A DNA stretch of 9,071 nucleotides from MnTg04 sp964568075. GTDB lineage: Bacteria > Pseudomonadota > Gammaproteobacteria > Steroidobacterales > MnTg04. The position numbers and the translations under genes were made by a program. The stretch is taken from NCBI GenBank assembly GCA_964568075.1, contig CAZMOM010000053.1, positions 1-9,071 of the forward strand, read 5' to 3'. Position 1 is the stretch's first letter. Each line of letters opens with the position of its first letter. The notes beneath the pieces are model-generated. The model saw only the letters and a program-made list of their open reading frames with translations, made no database searches and was not told where the DNA came from. Of this stretch, positions 1-6,341 are shown in pieces.

Positions 1-797
1 AGGTCGTTGAGAACAGCCTTCAGACGTTCTTCAAATTCGCCACGATACTTCGCGCCGGCAATCAAGGCGCCCATGTCCAGGCACAGCAGCCGTTTGTTGC
101 GAAGACTTTCCGGAACTTCGCCGTTTACGATTCTTTGCGCCAGGCCTTCGACGATGGCGGTTTTGCCCACGCCGGGCTCGCCGATCAGCACCGGGTTATT
201 CTTGGTTCGCCTTTGCAAAACCTGAATGGTCCTGCGGATTTCATCGTCGCGGCCGATCACCGGGTCCAGCTTGCCCTGCTCGGCCTGTTCGGTGAGATCG
301 ATGGTGTATTTTTCCAGCGCCTGTCGTGTTTCCTCCGCATTGGGGTCATTGACCTGCTGGCCGCCACGAAGATCCTCGATGGCTTTCTCGACCGCGCCCT
401 TGACGGCGCCGCAGTCGGCCAGCAATTTACCAAGATCACCTTTCTTGCCGAGCGCAGCAAGTACAAACAACTCGCTGGTGATGAACTGGTCTCCGCGTTC
501 CTGGGCCAGTTTGTCCATGACATTGAACACTCGCCCGAGTTCGTTGGATAAATGCACCTCGCCAGGCGTGCCTTCGACACGCGGCAGGCGATCGACCGCC
601 TCGCCCAGGTGAGAACGGAGCAAGTTGACGTTGGCACCGGCCTTGGTTAACAAATACCGGACGCTTCCCCCTTGCTGATCCAACAGCGCGATCATCAGGT
701 GTACAGGTTCGATGATCTGATTATCACGTCCGATAGCGAGCGACTGTGCGTCGGCCAACGCCATTTGCAACTTGCTCGTCAGTTTGTCAATTCGCAT
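1..797 (-). CDS. clpB: ATP-dependent disaggregase ClpB, N-terminal part (cut by window edge)
   Basis: ClpB is the hexameric AAA+ chaperone that, with DnaK/DnaJ/GrpE, pulls polypeptides out of aggregates in the cytoplasm after heat stress. The first 265 codons are visible and run without a frameshift to the left edge. The start MRIDKLTSKLQ is the family's usual N-terminus. Residues 1 to about 145 form the Clp N domain. A Walker A motif, GEPGVGKT, is at residues 206-213, and the substrate-gripping pore loop KYRGE, with Tyr251, is at 250-254. As I recall E. coli ClpB, the numbering is the same. The ATG at 797-795 is preceded by GACGGAG with good spacing. The reading frame stays open upstream, and an in-frame ATG at 1022-1020 would add 75 residues, but that extension is arginine-rich and lies in a dyad element, so I keep the canonical start. 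Expression is probably driven by the heat-shock promoter at 1130-1158. NBD1 is incomplete; the middle domain and NBD2 lie outside the window. Confidence 0.97.
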   Translation of the reverse strand, partial: MRIDKLTSKLQMALADAQSLAIGRDNQIIEPVHLMIALLDQQGGSVRYLLTKAGANVNLLRSHLGEAVDRLPRVEGTPGEVHLSNELGRVFNVMDKLAQERGDQFITSELFVLAALGKKGDLGKLLADCGAVKGAVEKAIEDLRGGQQVNDPNAEETRQALEKYTIDLTEQAEQGKLDPVIGRDDEIRRTIQVLQRRTKNNPVLIGEPGVGKTAIVEGLAQRIVNGEVPESLRNKRLLCLDMGALIAGAKYRGEFEERLKAVLND

Positions 798-800
798 CTT

Positions 801-1064
801 GTACTCCGTCAAGGTGATATTGATGAGTTCAGCGAGTCGTGAAACGGTTGAGCGCACGGCGCGTCTCGCCGGCAATGGCCCGGTCCTTGCCAAGAGGCGC
901 AACACAGCGGGCGACCGTTTCACGACTCGCCCGCAGGGAGCCACCCGAATGATCCAATACGGCGTTGCAGCCCTTGAAAAGGGCGTGCCATTTCCTGCAG
1001 GCTGCGCCTTGTCTTGAATCATCCAGATAGCTCTTAGCCCATCAATATCACCTTGACGGAGTAC
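801..1064. repeat. 264-bp dyad element with perfect 25-bp terminal inverted repeats in the clpB leader
   Basis: Positions 801-825 and 1040-1064 are exact reverse complements (25 of 25) around a 214-bp core. The match stops at both ends of the arms. The outer ends are GTAC, which is its own reverse complement, so it could be part of the arms or a 4-bp target duplication. The left arm, read on the minus strand, carries the clpB Shine-Dalgarno GACGGAG and ends 3 nt before the clpB ATG. The core holds a second perfect 17-bp inverted repeat and a small GCCCTT/AAGGGC hairpin (970-984). The 264-bp length is a multiple of three, and the clpB frame stays open through the whole element. No transposase gene is present. 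It could be a MITE-like insert, an intergenic repeat family, or a leader RNA structure. Confidence 0.85.
832..930. repeat. Nested 17-bp perfect inverted repeat inside the clpB leader element
   Basis: Positions 832-848 and 914-930 are exact reverse complements around 65 bp. The 65-bp interior can pair further but imperfectly: GGCAA and TTGCC segments, plus GCGC segments, face each other with bulges. On the minus strand this gives an elongated stem-loop just upstream of the clpB ribosome-binding site. Together with the outer 25-bp arms it makes the whole leader strongly self-complementary in either strand, consistent with a folded RNA or a repetitive palindromic unit. Confidence 0.82.
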
Positions 1065-1078
1065 TAGGCTACCCCTGC

Positions 1079-1104
1079 AAAAGCCAGCCCGACGCTGGTG
1101 GCTT
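1079..1104 (-). other. Small hairpin followed by four T in the early clpB leader
   Basis: On the minus strand AAGC (1104-1101) pairs with GCTT (1084-1081) and CAGC (1097-1094) with GCTG (1088-1085). A CAC bulge interrupts one side, the loop is 5 nt, and a TTTT run covers 1082-1079. It lies about 20 nt downstream of the predicted sigma-32 start. It could be a weak terminator or attenuator, or just part of the leader fold. The U-run is short, so termination would be inefficient at best. Confidence 0.3.
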
Positions 1105-1129
1105 CCGCGTCAGGCTTTCGGATGCCCTG

Positions 1130-1158
1130 TAAATGGGGGTGCGACAGGTTAAATCAAG
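1130..1158 (-). promoter_or_regulatory. Sigma-32 (RpoH) heat-shock promoter for clpB
   Basis: Read on the minus strand, a -35 element CTTGATT (1158-1152, preceded by GA) and a -10 element CCCCATTTA (1138-1130) are separated by 13 nt. The known sigma-32 consensus is CTTGAAA, 11-16 nt, CCCCATNT, so the -10 is complete and the -35 differs only in its last two bases. Transcription would start near 1123, giving clpB a leader of about 325 nt. The promoter begins 29 bp after the stop codon of the ZIP gene. clpB is a classical sigma-32 target, which fits. Confidence 0.82.
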
Positions 1159-1186
1159 TCGGCGCATCGGTTCACCGCGGTGGTTT

Positions 1187-1966
1187 TTAATGGGCCACCT
1201 GGTGGGTATACGCGATCACGATAATCCCGGCGACAATAAGAATAAGCTGTTGCACACTGGCTTTTGCGTCCAGGGTTTTGTGCAGCCCGGGAATAAGATC
1301 GGCAACAGCGACATAGAGAAAACTCGATGCCGCGATTGCCAGAATGTAGGGCAGTATGTCTCTTGCCTGGTCCAGCCAGAACCAGCCTGCGATTCCGCCC
1401 AGCACCGAGGTCAGGCTGGCGAGCAGGTTCAATATAAATGCTCTCCGCCTGGCAAATCCGGCGTTCAGCAATACGGCAAGATCGCCGACTTCCTGTGGAA
1501 TCTCGTGGGCAATGACGGCCAACGCAGTGACGACCCCCAGATGTATATCCGTCAAAAAAGCAGCAGCGATCAGTAGCCCGTCCAGCAGATTGTGCAAACC
1601 ATCGCCAATCAGGATCAGCACGCCCGAGGCGTTCGCCCGCTGTTCATCGCTCGGGCCATGCGCTTCGCAGTCGTCGTGGTGACAATGTCGCCAGAGCACC
1701 AGCTTCTCGAGCACAAAAAAGGCGATGATCCCGGCCAGGACAGCGGCACCGATACGATGGAAATTTTCGGGTCCGGCGCCTTCCAGTGCGTGCGGCAGCA
1801 AACCCAGGAACGCGGCGCCAAGCAAAGCCCCGGTAGCAAAACTGACCAGGTGCGGTAATAGATCAGTACGTTTTCGTGAGGAGAACAACAACAGGATGCT
1901 GGCGGCCAGTGCGCTAAGCAGACCGCCGAGCGTCGTGACAAAAATGATCCAGACAATTACCGGCAC
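1187..1966 (-). CDS. ZIP-family divalent metal transporter (zinc or related metal uptake)
   Basis: A 259-residue inner-membrane protein with eight likely membrane segments (about 2-28, 38-60, 70-92, 113-137, 141-167, 172-197, 203-225 and 238-257). It carries the two ZIP metal-site motifs: HNLLDG at 125-130 and HEIPQE at 154-159, with Asp162 following. A His/Cys/Asp-rich loop at 94-103 (HCHHDDCEAH) between segments 3 and 4 matches the variable metal-binding loop of this family. ZIP proteins bring Zn, and in some cases Fe, Mn or Cd, into the cytoplasm. The metal cannot be read from the sequence. The start is a GTG at 1966-1964 with GGGAGAG 7 nt upstream; no upstream ATG fits better. It lies 98 bp after pgeF and 389 bp before clpB, where E. 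coli has no gene. No clear Zur-type operator was recognised upstream. Confidence 0.93.
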   Translation of the reverse strand: MPVIVWIIFVTTLGGLLSALAASILLLFSSRKRTDLLPHLVSFATGALLGAAFLGLLPHALEGAGPENFHRIGAAVLAGIIAFFVLEKLVLWRHCHHDDCEAHGPSDEQRANASGVLILIGDGLHNLLDGLLIAAAFLTDIHLGVVTALAVIAHEIPQEVGDLAVLLNAGFARRRAFILNLLASLTSVLGGIAGWFWLDQARDILPYILAIAASSFLYVAVADLIPGLHKTLDAKASVQQLILIVAGIIVIAYTHQVAH

Positions 1967-2064
1967 TTGATTTCTCTCCCGTTCAGGTCATCGATTTATT
2001 GTTCGCATGATGGCCGAAACACGATAGTAACGATGTCGGACCCATAGCGCATGAATCGACGATT

Positions 2065-2802
2065 TCAGGACTCCAGCCAGATTAGCGTGGCCTGTCGTCC
2101 ACACTGGCCATCGCGCCGATAGGAAAAAAACCGCTCGGCATCTGAATAGGTGCAAAGATCGCCGCCAAACACTTCGACCTGAAAAGACTCAAGCAGATTC
2201 CTGGCGAGTCCGCAAAGGTCCGCCTTCCAGTGCAACTTATCGTCTTCGGCAAAAAACCGATCGCCAGCAGGGTCTTTGACCATGAAAGCGTCACGAACAT
2301 CGGCACCAACCTGGTATGCCTGCGGGCCGATTGCGGGGCCCAACCAGGCGATCAGGTCTTGATTCCCGGCTGACATTTTTGCCAGCGTCGCTTCGATAAT
2401 TCCGCCGGCCAGCCCTCTCCAGCCGGCATGCACAGCCGCTACCTGTCTGCCTGCCCGGTCCGCGAGCAAAATCGGCAAACAATCGGCGGTCAGGACCGCA
2501 CAAACCGGGCCGGGCCGGGCACAGACAGACGCATCGGCCGTAACGCCGGGACCGTTCCCGGAGAGATCTGCGACCCGGTTGCCATGCACCTGCTCCAGCC
2601 AGTGTGGCTCCCGTTTCAGACCGGCCTTCTGTCGCAGCCGGCTCCTGTTTTCCAGAACCTGATCGATACCGTCGCCAACATGTGCGGCCAGGTTCAGGCT
2701 GGCGTATCTATTTTCACTGACGCCGCCATGACGCGTCGTTGTGCAGGCCCGGACATTAGCCGATGCCGGCCAGCGGGGAACGATCAGTTCCGCTGCGCTC
2801 AT
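2065..2802 (-). CDS. pgeF: Peptidoglycan editing factor PgeF (YfiH, laccase-domain family)
   Basis: A 245-residue cytoplasmic protein of the YfiH/PgeF (DUF152, multicopper-oxidase-like) family. In E. coli the protein prevents misincorporation of L-Ser in place of L-Ala in the muropeptide stem; relatives have shown purine-nucleoside or phenol-oxidising activity. Family blocks are visible in order: LEQVHGNRV (69-77), VLTADCLPILL (103-113), AAVHAGWRGLAGG (122-134), LGPAIGP (154-160) and a C-terminal FFSYRRDGQCGRQA (225-238). The metal-site triad would be His73, Cys108 and His125, all present. The length matches the family. The ATG overlaps the rluD stop codon as ATGA, so translation is probably coupled and the two genes share a transcript. 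This rluD–pgeF pairing is conserved in many proteobacteria. Confidence 0.95.
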   Translation of the reverse strand: MSAAELIVPRWPASANVRACTTTRHGGVSENRYASLNLAAHVGDGIDQVLENRSRLRQKAGLKREPHWLEQVHGNRVADLSGNGPGVTADASVCARPGPVCAVLTADCLPILLADRAGRQVAAVHAGWRGLAGGIIEATLAKMSAGNQDLIAWLGPAIGPQAYQVGADVRDAFMVKDPAGDRFFAEDDKLHWKADLCGLARNLLESFQVEVFGGDLCTYSDAERFFSYRRDGQCGRQATLIWLES

Positions 2803-3770
2803 GATCCATCCTTGCCGGTTGTTTCCATTTCGTCCGCGAGAATCGTGATCAGCGTTGCCATGTCATCGGGTTTGTCGATGCTCCACTGAACCACTTCACC
2901 ACTGCGTGGATGTGCGAGCGACAGGCGGCCGGCATGCAACGCCTGATGACCGAATCCGCGCAATGCATCTCTGAGTTTGTCGCTGGCGCCAGCCGGCATC
3001 GCCAGACGGCCACCATAAACAGGGTCGCCAACCAGTGCGTACCTGATATGAGCGAAGTGCACGCGAATCTGGTGCGTGCGACCCGTTTCAAGTTTTACCC
3101 GTACATGCGTATGCGCCCGGTACCGGCGGATCACGCGGTAATGAGTGATCGCCTCCCTACCGCCTTTGCGGACCGCCATTTTTTTTCTGTCGGCCGGGTG
3201 CCGGTCGATCGGCTGATCGATTGTTCCGCCAGCGGTGAACACCCCTTGGCAGATCGCCTCATACTCGCGACCGATTTCTCTTTGCGCCAGCAGGTCAATA
3301 AGTTTCTGTTGTATCCCGGCATCGCGCGCCACCAGCAGTAATCCACTCGTACCTTTATCCAGCCGATGAACCAGACCGGCCCGGGGCAATGCCGCGAGTT
3401 GGTGATCGAAATTAAGCAGAGCATTGACGAGAGTTCCCTCCGGGTTGCCGGCACCCGGATGAACGACGAGACCCACCGGTTTGTTGACCACCAGCAGGTC
3501 ATCGTCCTCGTAAACGATGTCGAGCGGAATATCCTGCGGATGATCGCTGACCCTCGGCGTCAAAGATTCACGCATGAGCACGCTCTCACCGCCCAGCACT
3601 TTTTGTTTAGGACGAGTCGGCTTGCCATCAAGCAATACATCGCCCGCTTCAATCCACTGCTTGATGCGGCTGCGTGAAAACTGTGGAAACAATCGGGCCA
3701 GCGTCTGGTCTAAACGATGGCCCGCCTGATCCAACGGAATCTGCAGATTGTGTTCTCTGGTTTCTGTCAC
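2799..3770 (-). CDS. rluD: 23S rRNA pseudouridine synthase RluD
   Basis: RluD isomerises uridines 1911, 1915 and 1917 in helix 69 of 23S rRNA. With a GTG start at 3770-3768 the protein has 323 residues, close to the 326 of E. coli. An S4 RNA-binding domain covers about 17-65 (HRLDQTLARLF, SRSRIKQWI). The catalytic domain follows, with DIVYEDDDLLVVNKP (84-98), the active-site block RAGLVHRLDKGTSG (130-143, catalytic Asp138) and LETGRTHQIRVH (227-238). The frame is open further upstream to an ATG at 4073, but that would overlap bamD. Counting back from the conserved RLDQ segment places the GTG exactly where the E. coli start lies. The Shine-Dalgarno is weak (GAG about 6 nt upstream). The gene ends in a 4-base ATGA overlap with pgeF and faces away from bamD across 77 bp, as in E. 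coli. Confidence 0.94.
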   Translation of the reverse strand: MTETREHNLQIPLDQAGHRLDQTLARLFPQFSRSRIKQWIEAGDVLLDGKPTRPKQKVLGGESVLMRESLTPRVSDHPQDIPLDIVYEDDDLLVVNKPVGLVVHPGAGNPEGTLVNALLNFDHQLAALPRAGLVHRLDKGTSGLLLVARDAGIQQKLIDLLAQREIGREYEAICQGVFTAGGTIDQPIDRHPADRKKMAVRKGGREAITHYRVIRRYRAHTHVRVKLETGRTHQIRVHFAHIRYALVGDPVYGGRLAMPAGASDKLRDALRGFGHQALHAGRLSLAHPRSGEVVQWSIDKPDDMATLITILADEMETTGKDGS

Positions 3771-3811
3771 CGGATCTCGACGGACAAGGCTGGCCTTCGC
3801 ATAGTTTAAGG

Positions 3812-3817
3812 TATACT
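3812..3817 (+). promoter_or_regulatory. Possible -10 box for bamD in the bamD/rluD divergent gap
   Basis: TATACT, matching five of six bases of the sigma-70 -10 consensus, lies 30 bp before the bamD start on the plus strand. I found no convincing -35 at the right spacing and no extended -10 TG, so the call rests on one box. The 77-bp gap 3771-3847 must hold the bamD promoter and probably that of rluD; no clear rluD promoter could be picked. Confidence 0.3.
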
Positions 3818-3847
3818 CCGTGCCCTCGCTAAGTTTGCAGGAAAAAA

Positions 3848-4633
3848 ATGCCCGATCTGAAGAAAAATTTGCTGCTTTTCCCCACCTTGTTGCTGGTCGG
3901 TATGCTGACCGCTTGCGGTGGCGGACCCAAGGAAATAAATCCGGATCTGGGCGCGGCCAAGCTTTATCAGAAAGCCAGGCAAAGCATACGTTCAGGCAAC
4001 TATCGCAGCGCGATAATGCTCTTCGAGCGACTGGAAGCGCACTTTCCGTTTTCCGATCACACCAGGCAGGCACAGCTCGACATCATATATGCGTACTATA
4101 TTAATCATGAGCCAGACGCGGCGATCGACGCCGCTGATCAGTTTATTCTGGAAAACCCGACCCATCCGAGGGTGGACTACGCCAATTACATCAAGGGTAT
4201 GGCCTATTTCCCACGCACGCCAGGCAAGTTTTCAAGATGGTTCAAGATGGATCCGACCGAAAGGCCACCGCACGATGCACAACGCGCGTTCGACGGCTTT
4301 CACTACCTGGTCAGCAATTTCCCGGACAGTCCTTATACAGCGAATGCCAAGCAAAGAATGATTTTCCTTAACGAGTACCTGGCGGAATATCAATTGCATG
4401 TCGCCAGGTACTATATGGATCGGGGGGCCTATGTCGCCACATTGAAACGTGCCGAAAACGTGCTGATCGACTACCAGGGAACCCCTGCGGTCGCCGACGC
4501 GCTGAACATCATGATCGCGGCTTACGAAAAACTCGGACTGGAAGAAATGGCACAACAAACTCGTGATGTGTATCGACTGAATTTCTCGAATCAGGTAGAA
4601 GACCCCGTGCAAAGCGCGGCAATGGCCGACTGA
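3848..4633 (+). CDS. bamD: Outer membrane protein assembly factor BamD (lipoprotein)
   Basis: BamD is the essential lipoprotein of the BAM complex. It sits on the periplasmic face of the outer membrane, receives the C-terminal signals of beta-barrel precursors and bridges BamA with BamC and BamE. The 261-residue product starts with Lys-Lys, a hydrophobic stretch (8-20) and a lipobox LTAC (20-23). Cys23 would be the lipidated residue, and the glycine after it is compatible with outer-membrane sorting. The rest is TPR-like helices typical of the YfiO family: LYQKARQSIRSGNYRSAI (about 39-56), a block around residues 85-101 and AFDGFHYLVSNFPDSPY (about 147-163). The ATG at 3848 is preceded by GCAGGA with about 6 nt spacing. 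It is divergent from rluD, as in E. coli. Its stop is only 6 bp from the nadE stop on the other strand, so its terminator must lie inside nadE. Confidence 0.96.
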   Translation: MPDLKKNLLLFPTLLLVGMLTACGGGPKEINPDLGAAKLYQKARQSIRSGNYRSAIMLFERLEAHFPFSDHTRQAQLDIIYAYYINHEPDAAIDAADQFILENPTHPRVDYANYIKGMAYFPRTPGKFSRWFKMDPTERPPHDAQRAFDGFHYLVSNFPDSPYTANAKQRMIFLNEYLAEYQLHVARYYMDRGAYVATLKRAENVLIDYQGTPAVADALNIMIAAYEKLGLEEMAQQTRDVYRLNFSNQVEDPVQSAAMAD

Positions 4634-4639
4634 TTCGGA

Positions 4640-6298
4640 TTAACTTGCCTTGTAGCCCGAAGTGATCGGGTAGCGCCAGTCGCGGCCAAAGGCACGGATG
4701 CTGATGCGAACACCGGGTGGCGCCTGGCGTCTTTTGTACTCGTTGCGCTGAACCATGGCGAGAATATGACCAACCGTTTTCCGCTCAAATCCGAGTTCAC
4801 AAATCTCGTCCACAGACAGGTTCTCCTCAATCAGCGCCTCGAGTATCGGATCGAGAACATCGTAGGACGGCAAACTGTCGCTATCTTTTTGATCGGCCCG
4901 CAGTTCGGCGGATGGTTCGCGGGTTAACACCCGTTCCGGAACAACCTGCCCCAGCGAGTTACGGTATCGCGCGAGTCGATAAACCAGCGTTTTCGAACAG
5001 TCCTTGATCGGCGCGAAACCACCCGCCATGTCACCGTATAGCGTGGCATAACCAACCGCCATTTCACTTTTATTGCCGGTCGTCAACAGCATTCTTCCGC
5101 TCTTGTTGGAAATCGCCATCAAAATCATTCCACGGATCCTGGCCTGAATATTTTCCTCGGTCGTGTCTTCGGGCAGGCCAGTGAACAAAGGCTCCATCGT
5201 TTTCAGGACAGTCGTGAAAATATCCTCAATCGGCAAAACGCCGTATTGCACACCCATATTGCTAGCCTGCTCCTCGGCATCAGCAATGCTGATATCTGCC
5301 GTGAATCGCGTCGGCATCATGACCGTCTGTACTTTGTCGACGCCCAGCGCATCGACTGCAATTGCGAGGGTCAATGCGGAATCGACACCACCGGACAAGC
5401 CGATAACGACGCCCGGAAATCCGTGTTTAATCACATAGTCGCGCACGCCCAGGACAATGGCGCGATAGACGCTCTCTACCTCGTCGAGATCCGGCGTGAT
5501 TTCTTGCGGGTCGACCCGCAGACCGTCATCACCGGAAGTGAGTTCCAGCGCGTACAAACCTTCCTCAAACTGTGGCGCCTGGAAAATCAGTTTGCCGGTT
5601 GAGTCGATGACCATGGAGCCGCCGTCGAACACGAGTTCATCCTGTCCGCCGACAAGATTCAGATAGATCATCGGCAGGTCGCTGGAACGGCTTCTTTTCG
5701 CCAACACGGCGCGACGATTAATCAGACTCCTTACGTCGTACGGTGAACCATTCGTAATTATCAACGCCTCAGCACCCATGTCGCGAGCCGCTTCCGCAAC
5801 GCCGTCGTGCCAGATGTCCTCACAGATCGCGAGACCCAGCCTGATCCCGCCACAATCAATGACTTTCGCATCGCTTCCGGAAAGAAAATACCGCTTTTCA
5901 TCGAACACCGCGTAATTTGGCAAATACTTTTTCCGGTAATTCAGCTTAAGTTCACCGTCCCCGATGAAAGCCAGCGCATTAAATATTCCCTGTTCCGTAT
6001 ATTCCGGATAGCCGACCAGGACATGGACACCATCGATTTCGTCGCAAAGAGATTGCAGACCCTCTGCGACCTGCTCACGCAACCCTTTGTGAAACAAAAG
6101 ATCTTCAGGTGGATAACCCGTGAGGGTGCATTCGGGAAACACAACCAGTTGCGCCTGCAGATCGTCGCGAGCGCTCCGGGCGGCATCGATGACGCGTTGA
6201 GTATTGCCCGGCACATCGCCAACCTGCATGTTGAGTTGCGCGAGCGCTATTTTGAACTGCTGCGGTTTCGATGGTCTGGCGGTGGACTGGTCGTTCAT
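4640..6298 (-). CDS. nadE: Glutamine-dependent NAD+ synthetase NadE
   Basis: This enzyme converts deamido-NAD+ to NAD+ with ATP, using ammonia released from glutamine by its own N-terminal domain. The 552-residue protein has a nitrilase-type glutaminase domain (about 15-265) with the Glu-Lys-Cys triad: Glu56 in FPECTLTGYP, Lys123 in YRKKYLPNY and Cys159 in LAICEDIWH. It is joined to a synthetase domain (about 275-552) with the PP-loop SGGVDS (302-307), TTGNKSEMAVGY (406-417) and a typical C-terminus ending in RRQAPPGVRIS and DWRYPITSGYK. It is therefore the long glutamine-using form, not the short ammonia-dependent NadE of E. coli. I chose the ATG at 6298-6296, with GGACGAG upstream, because the earlier in-frame ATG at 6406 would overlap sucD and adds no conserved residues. 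It is probably the last gene of the sucC–sucD–nadE transcript, 43 bp after sucD. Confidence 0.96.
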   Translation of the reverse strand: MNDQSTARPSKPQQFKIALAQLNMQVGDVPGNTQRVIDAARSARDDLQAQLVVFPECTLTGYPPEDLLFHKGLREQVAEGLQSLCDEIDGVHVLVGYPEYTEQGIFNALAFIGDGELKLNYRKKYLPNYAVFDEKRYFLSGSDAKVIDCGGIRLGLAICEDIWHDGVAEAARDMGAEALIITNGSPYDVRSLINRRAVLAKRSRSSDLPMIYLNLVGGQDELVFDGGSMVIDSTGKLIFQAPQFEEGLYALELTSGDDGLRVDPQEITPDLDEVESVYRAIVLGVRDYVIKHGFPGVVIGLSGGVDSALTLAIAVDALGVDKVQTVMMPTRFTADISIADAEEQASNMGVQYGVLPIEDIFTTVLKTMEPLFTGLPEDTTEENIQARIRGMILMAISNKSGRMLLTTGNKSEMAVGYATLYGDMAGGFAPIKDCSKTLVYRLARYRNSLGQVVPERVLTREPSAELRADQKDSDSLPSYDVLDPILEALIEENLSVDEICELGFERKTVGHILAMVQRNEYKRRQAPPGVRISIRAFGRDWRYPITSGYKAS

Positions 6299-6341
6299 AG
6301 CTCGTCCGCTGATGCATTCCTGGACCCAACGCCCCGGACTG

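Noticed and set aside
135..551. Plus-strand open frames opposite clpB, pgeF, rluD, nadE, sucD and sucC
   Set aside because: They lie antisense to genes with strong protein-level signatures and show no recognisable domains of their own; GC-rich coding DNA commonly produces such shadows.
1053..1081. TTGACG in the right arm as a plus-strand -35 box
   Set aside because: No -10 hexamer lies at a usable distance, and no convincing plus-strand gene follows.
1173..1188. Palindrome CACCGCGGTG followed by five T on the plus strand, as a terminator
   Set aside because: The palindrome leaves no room for a loop beyond a 3-bp stem, and there is no plus-strand gene upstream for it to serve.
2054..2064. 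AATCG-T-CGATT palindrome just after the pgeF stop as a terminator
   Set aside because: It has a single-base loop and no T-run; at most it is a weak structure. No clear ZIP promoter or Zur-type operator was found in the 98-bp gap either.
3771..4073. Upstream in-frame extension of rluD to an ATG at 4073 (101 extra residues)
   Set aside because: It overlaps the first 226 bases of bamD on the other strand, shows no RluD similarity, and a GTG at 3770 gives the length and N-terminus expected for the family.
4656..4670. CCCGA/TCGGG hairpin near the bamD–nadE junction as a shared terminator
   Set aside because: The stem is only 5 bp and no T-run follows on either strand; it lies within the last codons of nadE.
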